Source of the DNA: Edaphobacter sp. | GTDB lineage: Bacteria; Acidobacteriota; Terriglobia; Terriglobales; Acidobacteriaceae | Reading direction: 5' to 3' | Length of the DNA stretch: 64,000 nucleotides | Assembly: GCF_028283685.1 (NCBI RefSeq) | Contig: NZ_JAPWKF010000008.1 | Coordinates: forward strand, 62,001 to 126,000 | Shown: positions 1 to 8,481 of the stretch, in pieces | Layout of the letters: each line of letters begins with the position of its first letter | Numbering within the stretch: position 1 is the stretch's first letter | Translations under genes and position numbers: made by a program | Notes under the pieces: model-generated | Seen by the model: only the letters and a program-made list of their open reading frames with translations | The model's database searches: none | Told to the model about the DNA's origin: nothing

Positions 1-1294
1 ACTCTGCGAGAGGGTGGATTGCGATGTTGATCTTGACGAGAGCGTTGCGGCCTGGAAAGGCATCCTCTACCAATCGCTTGATGGACTGGCGAACCCGAAG
101 AGTGGGCAGGCGCGTGTTTCGGCCTCGGCCGTTGGCTCAGCTCTCCCTGTGAAGAAGGACGGGCCGCCGGCTCCTAGTCGCGAGAATCCTTACCTGGCTT
201 CGCTGATCGAGAAACGTCCTCTCACCAGCGAGATCTCGTCCAAGCAGACACTTCACATTGCATTCGATATCCGTGACTCTCCCATGAGCTACGAGGCTGG
301 CGATGCCTGCGGTGTCATCGCACAAAATGACCCGTCGCTGGTCGAAGAGCTTCTCCACACTCTGAAGTTCGAGGGAGCCGTCGATGTTCAGCTGCCCAGG
401 GACGGAGCAACGCCGCTTCGTCATGCTCTACTCCAGCATCTGCAAATTACGCGCCTGAGCCGGAGGATGGTCGAGGCTTACGCGACGATCGGCAACTGCC
501 GCCTGCTCTTCGACCTGCTCTCTCCCAGCCAGCTGACAAACTTCGAAGCCTACACCTACGATCGCGGCCTGATCGACCTGCTTCACGACTACCCTGGAAT
601 TCTTCGCGAACCGGCGGATCTCGTAGCGATGCTTCCTCGCCTCAGCCCGCGTCTCTACTCCATCTCCTCCAGCCCCGCAGCGCACGCCGGCCAAATTCAC
701 ACCACCGTTGCTGTCGTCCGCTATCAATCGAATAACAGGCAGCGCGGCGGCGTCTGCTCCACGCTCCTGGCCGACCGCAGACAGACAGGGGAATCGCTTC
801 CTGTCTATATCCAGGCCAACAAACGTTTTCGTCTTCCCGCCGATCAAGAAGCACCGATGATTATGATCGGCCCCGGAACAGGCATCGCTCCCTTCCGCTC
901 CTTCCTGCACGAGCGCCGCGCGCTGCAGCACGGGGGGCGCAACTGGCTCTTCTTTGGCGAACGTTCCGCCGCAACAGATTTCCTCTACCGCGATGAGCTG
1001 GAAGCCATGCACAAAGATGGCCATCTCTCCCGGCTCGATCTCGCGTTTTCACGCGATCAGGAACGAAAGATCTACGTGCAGGATCGCATGCGCGAGCAGG
1101 GGGCCGCATTCTTTCGCTGGCTTGAGGACGGCGCCACTGTCTACGTCTGTGGCGATGCCTCGCGCATGGCTAAAGACGTCGATAGCGCTCTGCACGAGAT
1201 CGTTCGCGATCACGGTTCGATGACCGCAGATGCGGCCAGCGAGTACGTTGCAGAGCTCAAAGACCAGAACCGCTATCACCGCGACGTTTACTAA
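1..1294 (+). CDS. Sulfite reductase flavoprotein alpha-component (CysJ-like), 5' truncated by window edge
   Basis: C-terminal part of a diflavin reductase that moves electrons from NADPH through FAD and FMN to a partner hemoprotein. The frame is already open at base 2 and the first residues (LCERVDCDVD) resemble the end of a flavodoxin domain, so the FMN domain lies outside the window; the GTG at 14 is probably not the true start. Visible: FAD-binding RLYSISSSP, RGGVCSTLLAD, the NADPH-binding stretch MIGPGTGIAPFRSF, YVCGDA.RMAKDV, and the family-typical C-terminus RYHRDVY. It ends 24 bp before the Fe-S/anchor gene of the nitrate reductase locus. It may therefore serve assimilatory nitrate or nitrite reduction rather than sulfite reduction. 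That assignment is inference; the family call is firm. Confidence 0.85.
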   Translation, partial: LCERVDCDVDLDESVAAWKGILYQSLDGLANPKSGQARVSASAVGSALPVKKDGPPAPSRENPYLASLIEKRPLTSEISSKQTLHIAFDIRDSPMSYEAGDACGVIAQNDPSLVEELLHTLKFEGAVDVQLPRDGATPLRHALLQHLQITRLSRRMVEAYATIGNCRLLFDLLSPSQLTNFEAYTYDRGLIDLLHDYPGILREPADLVAMLPRLSPRLYSISSSPAAHAGQIHTTVAVVRYQSNNRQRGGVCSTLLADRRQTGESLPVYIQANKRFRLPADQEAPMIMIGPGTGIAPFRSFLHERRALQHGGRNWLFFGERSAATDFLYRDELEAMHKDGHLSRLDLAFSRDQERKIYVQDRMREQGAAFFRWLEDGATVYVCGDASRMAKDVDSALHEIVRDHGSMTADAASEYVAELKDQNRYHRDVY

Positions 1295-1318
1295 ATCGCT
1301 TTACGTAACGAGGAAGCC

Positions 1319-2932
1319 ATGTCTCTCCCGCTCCACGAGATCGCAAGTTCAGGCATACAGCCCACGCTCGTTCGCCTGACAGAGCATGGACTCAGTATTG
1401 GACCGATGCCGAATGAAATCGCGCCAGCGCTCGAAGCGAAGCCATCCCTGATCCCTGCACGCGCTCTCAAGCACGGCGAGCAATATCGCTTTCACTTCGA
1501 CATGACTCGTTGCATCGGGTGTCGCTCCTGCGAGGTTGCCTGCAATGAGCAAAACGGAAACCCCGCAGACATCCACTGGCGTCGTGTCGGTGAGATCGAA
1601 GGCGGCACCTGGCCTCTCACCAGCCGCTTTTACCTCTCGATGGGATGCAACCATTGCCTCTCCGCTGACTGCCTGCGCGGATGCCCCGTCGATGCCTACA
1701 AGAAAGATCCTGTTACCGGCATCGTTCTGCACTCTGCCGAGGCCTGCATTGGCTGCCAGTACTGCGTTTGGAACTGCCCTTACTCTGTACCGCAGTTCAA
1801 TCCGGAGCGCGGCGTCGTGGGCAAGTGCGATATGTGCCACGGACGCCTGACCACCGGTCTCGAGCCTGCCTGTGTCAACGCCTGCCCCGAGAATGCAATT
1901 GAGATTGAGATCGTTGACCAGCTCGGTTGGCGCTGCGATCACGCCAGCGCGGATGCTCCCGGCATGCCCAACGCCGGGCAGACACTATCCACCACCCGCA
2001 TCACACTTCCCGCCAGAGCGAGTGCACCGCTCGAGAAGGTCGACATCGAAACCCTGCGCCCCGAGCACCCGCACTGGTCGCTCGTTTGGATGACCTCACT
2101 GATTCAGCTTTCCGTCGGAGCTTTGGTCACAGCAGTCGTAACTCACCGCACCGATCCTATTCTGCTCTCTCTAATTTTTGTGCTGACGGTCTTCACTCTG
2201 AATATCTCCGTGCTCCATCTCGGCCGTCCTGCCTATGCGTGGCGCGCTCTGAAGATGTGGCGTCGCTCGTGGCTATCCCGAGAGGTGCTTCTATTCGGAC
2301 TTTTCTTCAGCTCTCTTACCGTGCTCACCGCACTTGCGTGGCTTCGCTCCACGAACTTTTGGCTTGTCTCCGATAGCGTCTTCACACTCGCTCAGATCCT
2401 TGCATCCCTGTGCGGCATTGCGGGTATCCTCGCCAGTGCGCGCATCTATCTTGTCCCCGCAAGACCAGCGTGGAACATGCGCCACACGCCCGTTGATTTC
2501 CTGCTGAGCTCGGCAGTTCTTGGAGTCATCGCCATCTCCGCACTCAGCCATCTCGCATCTGCTCTCTCTCGCCTGCCCCAGTTGGCCGCATTCCAGCCGA
2601 CGCAGAGAGCATCATCCATACCTGCTACAGCGATCGTAGTGGTCTCCGTTCTATGGATACTCAACCACATCCTTCGCACCATCGTTCTTCACAACTCCAA
2701 TATTTATGAACGCCGGGCAGCGGCTTCACTGCTCAATACCGAAGACCTGCGCGGAACTTTTCTCGTCAGCTTCGCCTTCCTTGGCCTCGCTCTCTTCCTG
2801 TCGCTCACTGGACAGCCGCTGCTCGCGCTTCCCGCTGCACTCGCGGCCGTCATGGCCTCACGCTACCTCTTCTTCGTCTCCGTTGTTCCTCTGAATATGG
2901 CGCTAACCTTTATCCGGCAGGTGCATGCATGA
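1319..2932 (+). CDS. DmsB-DmsC fusion: four-cluster ferredoxin subunit joined to membrane anchor
   Basis: 537 aa. Residues about 55-195 form a DmsB-type electron-transfer domain with four cysteine groups: C65/68/71/75, C110/113/118/122, C143/146/149/153 and C170/173/185/189, as expected for four [4Fe-4S] clusters. From about residue 250 to the end the protein is strongly hydrophobic with roughly eight predicted membrane segments, resembling the DmsC/YnfH quinol-oxidising anchor. In Escherichia coli DmsB and DmsC are separate proteins; here they are one chain. The start ATG follows GAGGAAG. The stop overlaps the next gene's start (ATGA, 4 bp), so translation is coupled to the catalytic subunit. 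Likely role: passing electrons from quinol to the molybdoenzyme encoded next. The substrate assignment rests on the neighbours. Confidence 0.85.
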   Translation: MSLPLHEIASSGIQPTLVRLTEHGLSIGPMPNEIAPALEAKPSLIPARALKHGEQYRFHFDMTRCIGCRSCEVACNEQNGNPADIHWRRVGEIEGGTWPLTSRFYLSMGCNHCLSADCLRGCPVDAYKKDPVTGIVLHSAEACIGCQYCVWNCPYSVPQFNPERGVVGKCDMCHGRLTTGLEPACVNACPENAIEIEIVDQLGWRCDHASADAPGMPNAGQTLSTTRITLPARASAPLEKVDIETLRPEHPHWSLVWMTSLIQLSVGALVTAVVTHRTDPILLSLIFVLTVFTLNISVLHLGRPAYAWRALKMWRRSWLSREVLLFGLFFSSLTVLTALAWLRSTNFWLVSDSVFTLAQILASLCGIAGILASARIYLVPARPAWNMRHTPVDFLLSSAVLGVIAISALSHLASALSRLPQLAAFQPTQRASSIPATAIVVVSVLWILNHILRTIVLHNSNIYERRAAASLLNTEDLRGTFLVSFAFLGLALFLSLTGQPLLALPAALAAVMASRYLFFVSVVPLNMALTFIRQVHA

Positions 2933-5145
2933 GCCTCTCTCCTTTCAAGCGGCTCAAACGCCTCACCGGTATCGACACGCAGCGCGAGAAGTACGCCTAC
3001 GCACAGGATCCCGTCTACGGCCATATCTCCGAGTCGCGTGTCGCCGAGCGCTGGGTCAAGACCACCTGCGGCTACTGCTCCGTCGGCTGCGGCATGCTTC
3101 TCGGTATACGCGACAACAAAGCTGTTGCCGTCCGTGGCAATCCTGACCATCCCGTCAACCAGGGCAAGCTCTGCCCAAAAGGACTTTCAGAACATCACAT
3201 CCTCAGCGCTCCAGGGCGAGCGCGCCAGCCTCTCCTGCGCAAAGATGGCCAGCTCGTTCCCGTCTCATGGGACGAAGCACTCGACACCATGGTTGCGCGC
3301 ATCCGTGACATTCAATCACGTCACGGCAACGAAGCTCTCGGAGTCGTCGGAACCGGACAGCTGTTGTCTGAAGAGACCTACACGCTGGGGAAACTCGTTC
3401 AACTCGGATTCAAGACCCGCAACAACGACGGCAATACCACACTCTGTATGGCCTCAGCTGTCTCTGGCTACAAGCTCTCTTTCGGCTCAGATGGCCCTCC
3501 TGGCTCCTACGCCGATATGGAGAACGCCGACGTTATCTTGCTGATCGGGGCCAACATCGCCGACAACCATCCCATTCTCTGCCATCGCGTCGATCGAACG
3601 TCACCAGGCACCAAGCCCCGTACACTCGTTGTTGTCGATCCGCGCGTAACGAAGACTGCGATGATGGCCGACACGCATCTGGCGATCAAGCCGCGTTCCG
3701 ACATAGCTCTTCTTAACGGCATCGCGCATATCCTCATCCGCGAAGATCTCATCGACCACGACTACATCGCTCAACACACCGTCGGCTTCGAAGAGTTATC
3801 GCAATTCTTATCGCCGTTCACACCCTCGCACGTGGCCGCTGTTACCGGCCTCACCGAACAACAGATCATCGACTTAGCTTTGCTCTACGGACGTGCCAGG
3901 TCCGCCTTCATCGGATGGACGATGGGTGTCAACCACTCGACACAGGGTTCGGTGACTGTCGCGGCAATCAACAATCTTGCGCTTATCACCGGCAATATCG
4001 GCCGCAGCGGAGCCTCTCCCTTCTCCATCACGGGGCAGTGCAACGCGATGGGCACGCGCGAAACCGGCTTCACCTCCTCTCTGCCCGGCTACCGCAAGTT
4101 CGATAACGAAGCCGACCGCGAAGCTCTTGCAGAGATTTGGAATATCAACGCCGATCGCATTCCTGTCGCACGCGGCCTTGCATATCCAGACATGATCGAG
4201 GCCGCTGTCCAGGGACGCATCAAGGCCATGTGGTTCATCGCCACAAACCCCGCCGTCTCTTTTCCTAATTACAAACTCCTCGAGCACGCCTTTCGTTCCC
4301 TTGAGTTTCTCGTCGTACAAGATGGCTTTCATCCCACGCCCACCACAGAGTTTGCAGATCTTGTTCTGCCCGCTGCCATCTGGGGCGAAAAAGAAGGGAC
4401 CTACACCAACTCCGAGCGTCGCGTCTCGAAGGTGAATGCCGCTGTCTCGCCGCCGGGCGAGGCAAGAACCGACTTCGAGATCTTCCTCGACATCGCATCG
4501 CGCCTCGGGGTAAGAGAAGAGCTTTATCCCGGTTGGACCACCACACACGATGCCTTTCTCGAGTGGCAGCGCGTCTCCAAAGGGCGTATGTGTGACTACT
4601 CCGGCTTCACCTGGCAACAGATCGAAGATTCCGGCGGACTGCAGTGGGGCGGAACATCCCTTTACCGCGATGGTGTCTTCGCCACGCCCGATGGGCGAGC
4701 CCGTCTCCACGCCGTTCCCTGCGATCCTTTTGCCGAGCAGCCCGACACAGACTTCGACTTCATTCTCAATACCGGTCGCACCGTCGAACACTGGCATACG
4801 CGCACCAAGACTGCGGAGGTTGCAGTGCTAAACAGCATGGTGCCCAATGCATGGCTGGAGATGAATCCGCTCGACGCCAAACGTCTTGATCTTCGGCCGC
4901 ACGATCGCGTCACCGTAAAAAGTCGACGAGGGTCCGTCTACGACGTCGAGCTCCGCATCACTGGAATCGTCGCGCCTGGTCAGGTCTTTATGCCCTTCCA
5001 CTTCTCTGAGTCCAACTCGAACATCGTCACTCTCGGTGCCTTCGATCCTATCTCGCGAGAGCCCAACTTCAAACAGTGTGCCGTCCGCATTGAACGAACA
5101 CCGCTGCGTAACCGTCGGCCATCTTCCTCAAGCCGTCACGCGTAG
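2929..5145 (+). CDS. Assimilatory-type nitrate reductase catalytic subunit (NasA/NarB family, Mo-bisMGD)
   Basis: 738 aa. The N-terminal [4Fe-4S] site is C47/C50/C54/C82 (CGYCSVGC ... LCPKG). The molybdenum ligand is probably C173 in TTLCMASAVSGYK, a context characteristic of NasA/NarB. Further family signatures are TGQCNAMGTRETG (cofactor region) and TGRTVEHWHTRTKT near the C-terminal molybdopterin-binding domain. There is no Tat signal, so it should work in the cytoplasm. The length fits NarB-type enzymes that lack the extra C-terminal [2Fe-2S] domain of enterobacterial NasA. The upstream DmsB-DmsC fusion overlaps it by 4 bp and a NarK-type transporter follows 33 bp later, supporting nitrate as substrate. 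Confidence 0.87.
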   Translation: MSLSPFKRLKRLTGIDTQREKYAYAQDPVYGHISESRVAERWVKTTCGYCSVGCGMLLGIRDNKAVAVRGNPDHPVNQGKLCPKGLSEHHILSAPGRARQPLLRKDGQLVPVSWDEALDTMVARIRDIQSRHGNEALGVVGTGQLLSEETYTLGKLVQLGFKTRNNDGNTTLCMASAVSGYKLSFGSDGPPGSYADMENADVILLIGANIADNHPILCHRVDRTSPGTKPRTLVVVDPRVTKTAMMADTHLAIKPRSDIALLNGIAHILIREDLIDHDYIAQHTVGFEELSQFLSPFTPSHVAAVTGLTEQQIIDLALLYGRARSAFIGWTMGVNHSTQGSVTVAAINNLALITGNIGRSGASPFSITGQCNAMGTRETGFTSSLPGYRKFDNEADREALAEIWNINADRIPVARGLAYPDMIEAAVQGRIKAMWFIATNPAVSFPNYKLLEHAFRSLEFLVVQDGFHPTPTTEFADLVLPAAIWGEKEGTYTNSERRVSKVNAAVSPPGEARTDFEIFLDIASRLGVREELYPGWTTTHDAFLEWQRVSKGRMCDYSGFTWQQIEDSGGLQWGGTSLYRDGVFATPDGRARLHAVPCDPFAEQPDTDFDFILNTGRTVEHWHTRTKTAEVAVLNSMVPNAWLEMNPLDAKRLDLRPHDRVTVKSRRGSVYDVELRITGIVAPGQVFMPFHFSESNSNIVTLGAFDPISREPNFKQCAVRIERTPLRNRRPSSSSRHA

Positions 5146-5178
5146 TCGCTCGCCCCACATCATTCAGGAGAAAAAACC

Positions 5179-6450
5179 ATGGCCAACTTGAGAACCTTTC
5201 TGAAGTCCGGACACCCGCCAACCCTCTTCAGCGCGTTTCTCTACTTCGACTTCTCGTTCGCGGTATGGGTTCTCAATGGCGCGATGGGGCCGTTCATCTC
5301 GGACCAGTTTCACCTCACCCCGGCACAGATCGGGTTGATGATATCCATTCCCACTCTTGCCGGCGCGCTCATGCGATTTCCCCTTGGAGTGATCTCGCAA
5401 TACATAGGACGCAAAAACGCTGCCATCGTCGAGATGTCTGCCATCGTGCTCGCGCTGGCCTATGGCTTCTTCTTCGTCAACACGTTTCACGACATCCTCG
5501 CGATGGGTGTCCTGCTCGGTGTTGCTGGTGCAAGCTTTGGCGTCGCACTCTCACTCGGTTCAGGATGGTTCCCCAAAGAACACAAGGGGCTGGCCATGGG
5601 GATCGCTGGAGCTGGAAACAGTGGGACAGCTCTGGCTGCTTTGCTCGCTCCGCGATTGGCACAGCACTTCGGGTGGCAGACGGTCTACGGCTTCGCCGCC
5701 TTGGCGATGCTGCTTCCTCTTACCGTCATGATCGTCTTCGCCAAGGAGCCACCGGACATCGAACACCAGAGCCTGCGCGACCACCTCTCCTGCTTGTGGG
5801 AGAAGGACGGCTGGGCCTTCAATCTGATCTATGTCATCACCTTTGGCGGCTTCCTCGGACTCGCAACCTTTCTGCCATCGTTCTATTACTCCCAGTTCCA
5901 TGTTTCAAAGATTCAGGCCGGTTCGCTTACCGTTCTCGCTACCCTCACCGGCTCACTCACGCGCGTGGCAGGTGGTTACCTCGCCGATCGTTTCGGCGGC
6001 ATCACCACACTGTCTGGCGTATTCCTTGTCGTTATCGTCGGCCTGCTCGGCCTTCTGGCGTCGCCGTCGCTCGCCGCGACTACGCTGCTCTTCATGCTCT
6101 GCTTCGCCGCCCTGGGGGCAGGCAATGGCGCGACCTTCCAGCTCGTCCCTCTTCGTTGGCCCCTGACCACTGCAGTAGCAGGTGGCATGATCGGTGAGAT
6201 CGGTGCTCTCGGCGGAGGGATACTTCCCAATCTGCTCGGACAGGCCAAGCAGCATACCGGCTCGTACGCGATAGGCTTCGTCATCTATTCCGGACTTGCC
6301 TGCTGCATCTTTGTCATGATGAGGATCGTTTCGCGCCGTTGGACGAGAACCTGGGCTGGAACGGGCGGCCGCGCTCTCAAATCACAAGACCAATCACATG
6401 CAGGTGCGCTGCATCCGATAGTAGAAGGTAATGCTTCCTTTGAGATGTGA
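5179..6450 (+). CDS. Nitrate/nitrite transporter, MFS superfamily (NarK/NNP family)
   Basis: 423 aa with about 12 hydrophobic segments. Both nitrate-signature regions of the NNP family are visible: GAGNSGTALAALLAPRL in the first half and GAGNGATFQLVP in the second, plus the MFS loop motif GVISQYIGRK. The start follows AGGAGAAAAAACC. It is the last gene of the nitrate locus, 33 bp after the reductase, and would bring in nitrate and/or export nitrite. The C-terminal ~35 residues are hydrophilic and not conserved-looking. The family call is strong; transport direction cannot be read from the sequence. Confidence 0.9.
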   Translation: MANLRTFLKSGHPPTLFSAFLYFDFSFAVWVLNGAMGPFISDQFHLTPAQIGLMISIPTLAGALMRFPLGVISQYIGRKNAAIVEMSAIVLALAYGFFFVNTFHDILAMGVLLGVAGASFGVALSLGSGWFPKEHKGLAMGIAGAGNSGTALAALLAPRLAQHFGWQTVYGFAALAMLLPLTVMIVFAKEPPDIEHQSLRDHLSCLWEKDGWAFNLIYVITFGGFLGLATFLPSFYYSQFHVSKIQAGSLTVLATLTGSLTRVAGGYLADRFGGITTLSGVFLVVIVGLLGLLASPSLAATTLLFMLCFAALGAGNGATFQLVPLRWPLTTAVAGGMIGEIGALGGGILPNLLGQAKQHTGSYAIGFVIYSGLACCIFVMMRIVSRRWTRTWAGTGGRALKSQDQSHAGALHPIVEGNASFEM

Positions 6451-6687
6451 CCGGTCTCTTGGGCAGCCTTTCTGCCTACACGAGCACGGGTATCCTTGTA
6501 ACGCTTCTTTTCCAGTAGATATAAAGGACTCGTTTGGTGACCCTCAATTCGTTTGAGAGCCTTCCATCTGGTTCTGAGGAGCAGAGAATCGGCGATCCGA
6601 CTTAAAGTCGTATCGCCACCAAATACCTGTAGATTCTGGCGAATCGCTATTTTGAGCTTGGTTTTAGAGGTTTTGAAAGGGTAGTAA

Positions 6688-6777
6688 TGGCGGAAGAGGA
6701 GGGATTCGAACCCCCGATACCCTTTCGAGTACGCCAGTTTTCAAGACTGGAGCCATCAACCACTCGGCCACTCTTCC
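6688..6777 (-). tRNA. tRNA-Ser (anticodon UGA)
   Basis: Read on the minus strand, the acceptor stem GGAAGAG (6771-6777) pairs with CTCTTCC (complement of 6692-6698), followed by a G discriminator and an encoded CCA (6688-6690). The anticodon arm is CCAGT-CTTGAAA-ACTGG, giving anticodon UGA. The long variable arm typical of serine tRNAs and a normal T-arm (GGTTCGAATCC) are present. No integrase gene and no second copy of the tRNA 3' end are seen nearby, so there is no sign that it is used as an attachment site here. The flanks 6451-6687 and 6778-6958 hold no gene I can support. Confidence 0.97.
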
Positions 6778-6958
6778 GTTCCTTCAAGCTTAATACGCCG
6801 CGATGCGCTTCGCAAAAGCTAATTGCCTCTGGCCTCGGCAAAAACTGCTGCGGCTGCACCTGCAAACTCTTCACCCGAGTTCGAGTGAGTGGCTTCTCAA
6901 TGCAGGCCGTCAGCTCGAAGGGCAGGGAAATGACCATCGGTGACGTCTCCAACGCACG

Positions 6959-8221
6959 TCATCCTGCGATCGCGTGATCTGCCTTAAGATCTTCTCCGTT
7001 CCACACCTTCACCTCGGTCCACGGTTTCGCCGGACCCGACCAGAATGCATCGCTCTCCGGCAGGCCAAGCGGCAGCCATGCCGCGGCGCAAAGATAGAGG
7101 CTTCCCGTCGAGATATACGCCTCGCCCATACCCGGCTGATGCCCGGCAAATCCAATGCGCAGCCAGCCGCTCTCGTCGAAGGTCCCCGGCCGCTCGATCA
7201 TCCTGCGCATCACCGCCGTCAGTGCGCAGCGAACCTGCTCCGGCGTCACCCCTTCCGGCAGCTCTTTACGCAGCGAAACGTCGCTCAGCAACTGGAACGC
7301 GCCGAAGCGATACGTGATCGAACGCCCTATCGCCGGAAACGTACCCTCCGGGCTGATCAGCCTCTCCTGGATCGCCGCATACCGCTGCGCGCGCTCCCAC
7401 ACCACCGGCTTCATCGTCGTCCACATCGACGACTTCGCAGGTACCGTCTCCAGCACCTTCATCATCAGCGGCTGAATCACGTAGCTGTTGTAGTAGTCCC
7501 AGTGAAAATTTCTGCCGTCGCCATACACGCCATCGCCCAGATACCACTCCTTATGCATCTCCAGCGCATAGTCCACGCGCAGCGAATCCCACCACGCGCC
7601 CATAAAGCACAGCCCTGCTTCGACCATCGCTGAAAACAACAGCCAGTTCGACTGTCCCGGCAACACCTGTCGTGTTGCTTCCAGCGCTTTGATTACATTA
7701 GTCTTCGTCGTCGCATCCAGCGGCTCCCATAGCTGTTTCGGCGCTCGCAGAATGCCCAGCACGAAAAACGCAGCGTCCACGACCGACTGCGAGGTCATGC
7801 CAAAGTTCATGTAGTCGGCCGACTTCGGATTCGTCCCATGCTGAATCCCCAGCCGCGCCCACTCGCGATATTTCGACTGCAGTGCAGCTTCTTTCCTGTT
7901 CGCAGCCGTTCCCTCCAGCCACGGCGCGATGCCGCACAGCAGGCGTCCAAATGCCTCCAGGTGGGTCGACTTCCGCCGTTCTTCCACGACTCCCGCCACG
8001 GCCTCCACCGGCATCTTTGCGCGCAGCTGCTCCCTGCTCACGGCCTCCAGCACCGGGTCCGAGACCCTCTGCATCACATCGATCCAGTACGCTCGATCGT
8101 CCTTCAGCTCTCCGGCCGGCATCTGCATCTCCGCCCGCAGCGGCATCGCAACTCCCGCGCCTGCTGCAAAAGCACTCTTAAGAAATCTCCTGCGACCGCC
8201 TGCGTCTCCTGCTGATGGCAT
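6959..8221 (-). CDS. Tat-exported DUF2264 domain protein
   Basis: 420 aa. The N-terminus GGRRRFLKSAFAAGAG is a twin-arginine signal, so the mature protein is periplasmic or secreted. The body matches what I recognise as DUF2264: an (alpha/alpha) toroid-like protein with GNFHWDYYNSYVIQP-type and NFGMTSQSVVDAA-type segments, often found with plant cell-wall polysaccharide genes. The enzymatic role is not established from sequence. The start ATG at 8221 follows AGGAGAG at a somewhat long spacing. It is divergent from the TonB receptor at 8482, with about 260 bp between them that could hold promoters for both. It may act on oligosaccharides taken up through that receptor (inference). Confidence 0.82.
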   Translation of the reverse strand: MPSAGDAGGRRRFLKSAFAAGAGVAMPLRAEMQMPAGELKDDRAYWIDVMQRVSDPVLEAVSREQLRAKMPVEAVAGVVEERRKSTHLEAFGRLLCGIAPWLEGTAANRKEAALQSKYREWARLGIQHGTNPKSADYMNFGMTSQSVVDAAFFVLGILRAPKQLWEPLDATTKTNVIKALEATRQVLPGQSNWLLFSAMVEAGLCFMGAWWDSLRVDYALEMHKEWYLGDGVYGDGRNFHWDYYNSYVIQPLMMKVLETVPAKSSMWTTMKPVVWERAQRYAAIQERLISPEGTFPAIGRSITYRFGAFQLLSDVSLRKELPEGVTPEQVRCALTAVMRRMIERPGTFDESGWLRIGFAGHQPGMGEAYISTGSLYLCAAAWLPLGLPESDAFWSGPAKPWTEVKVWNGEDLKADHAIAG

Positions 8222-8305
8222 CCCGCCCCACTCTCCTGTTTCTGAAAAAATCCTTGCCGATACGAAGCGAAATTATAGTGCAGCTTCCTCTAACCCTGAT
8301 GGGTC

Positions 8306-8335
8306 TTGACAATGCCCATGGGTAAACCGGTTAAT
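8306..8335 (+). promoter_or_regulatory. Candidate promoter with LacI-like operator upstream of the TonB receptor
   Basis: TTGACA at 8306-8311 is followed after 18 bp by GTTAAT at 8330-8335, a plausible sigma-70 promoter. TAAACCGGTTAA (8323-8334), a near-perfect palindrome with central CG like LacI-family operators, overlaps the -10. A second palindrome, CCCATGGG (8315-8322), lies in the spacer. Regulation is inferred only from these patterns. Confidence 0.4.
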
Positions 8336-8481
8336 GGTGGGCGCTTTTGCGAACAGTTTTTTACGGTGACAGAAAAATCTTCTGTTCACGCATTCATTGT
8401 GCGTCAGGTATTCAGCGAGGGCAGCTTCGATACGACCTTCGCGACGCACATAGTTCGTTCATGAAATTAATGGAGGCAACC

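Noticed and set aside
6688..6777. tRNA-Ser as the attachment site of an integrated element
   Set aside because: No integrase, no direct repeat of the tRNA end, and neighbouring genes look like ordinary chromosome.
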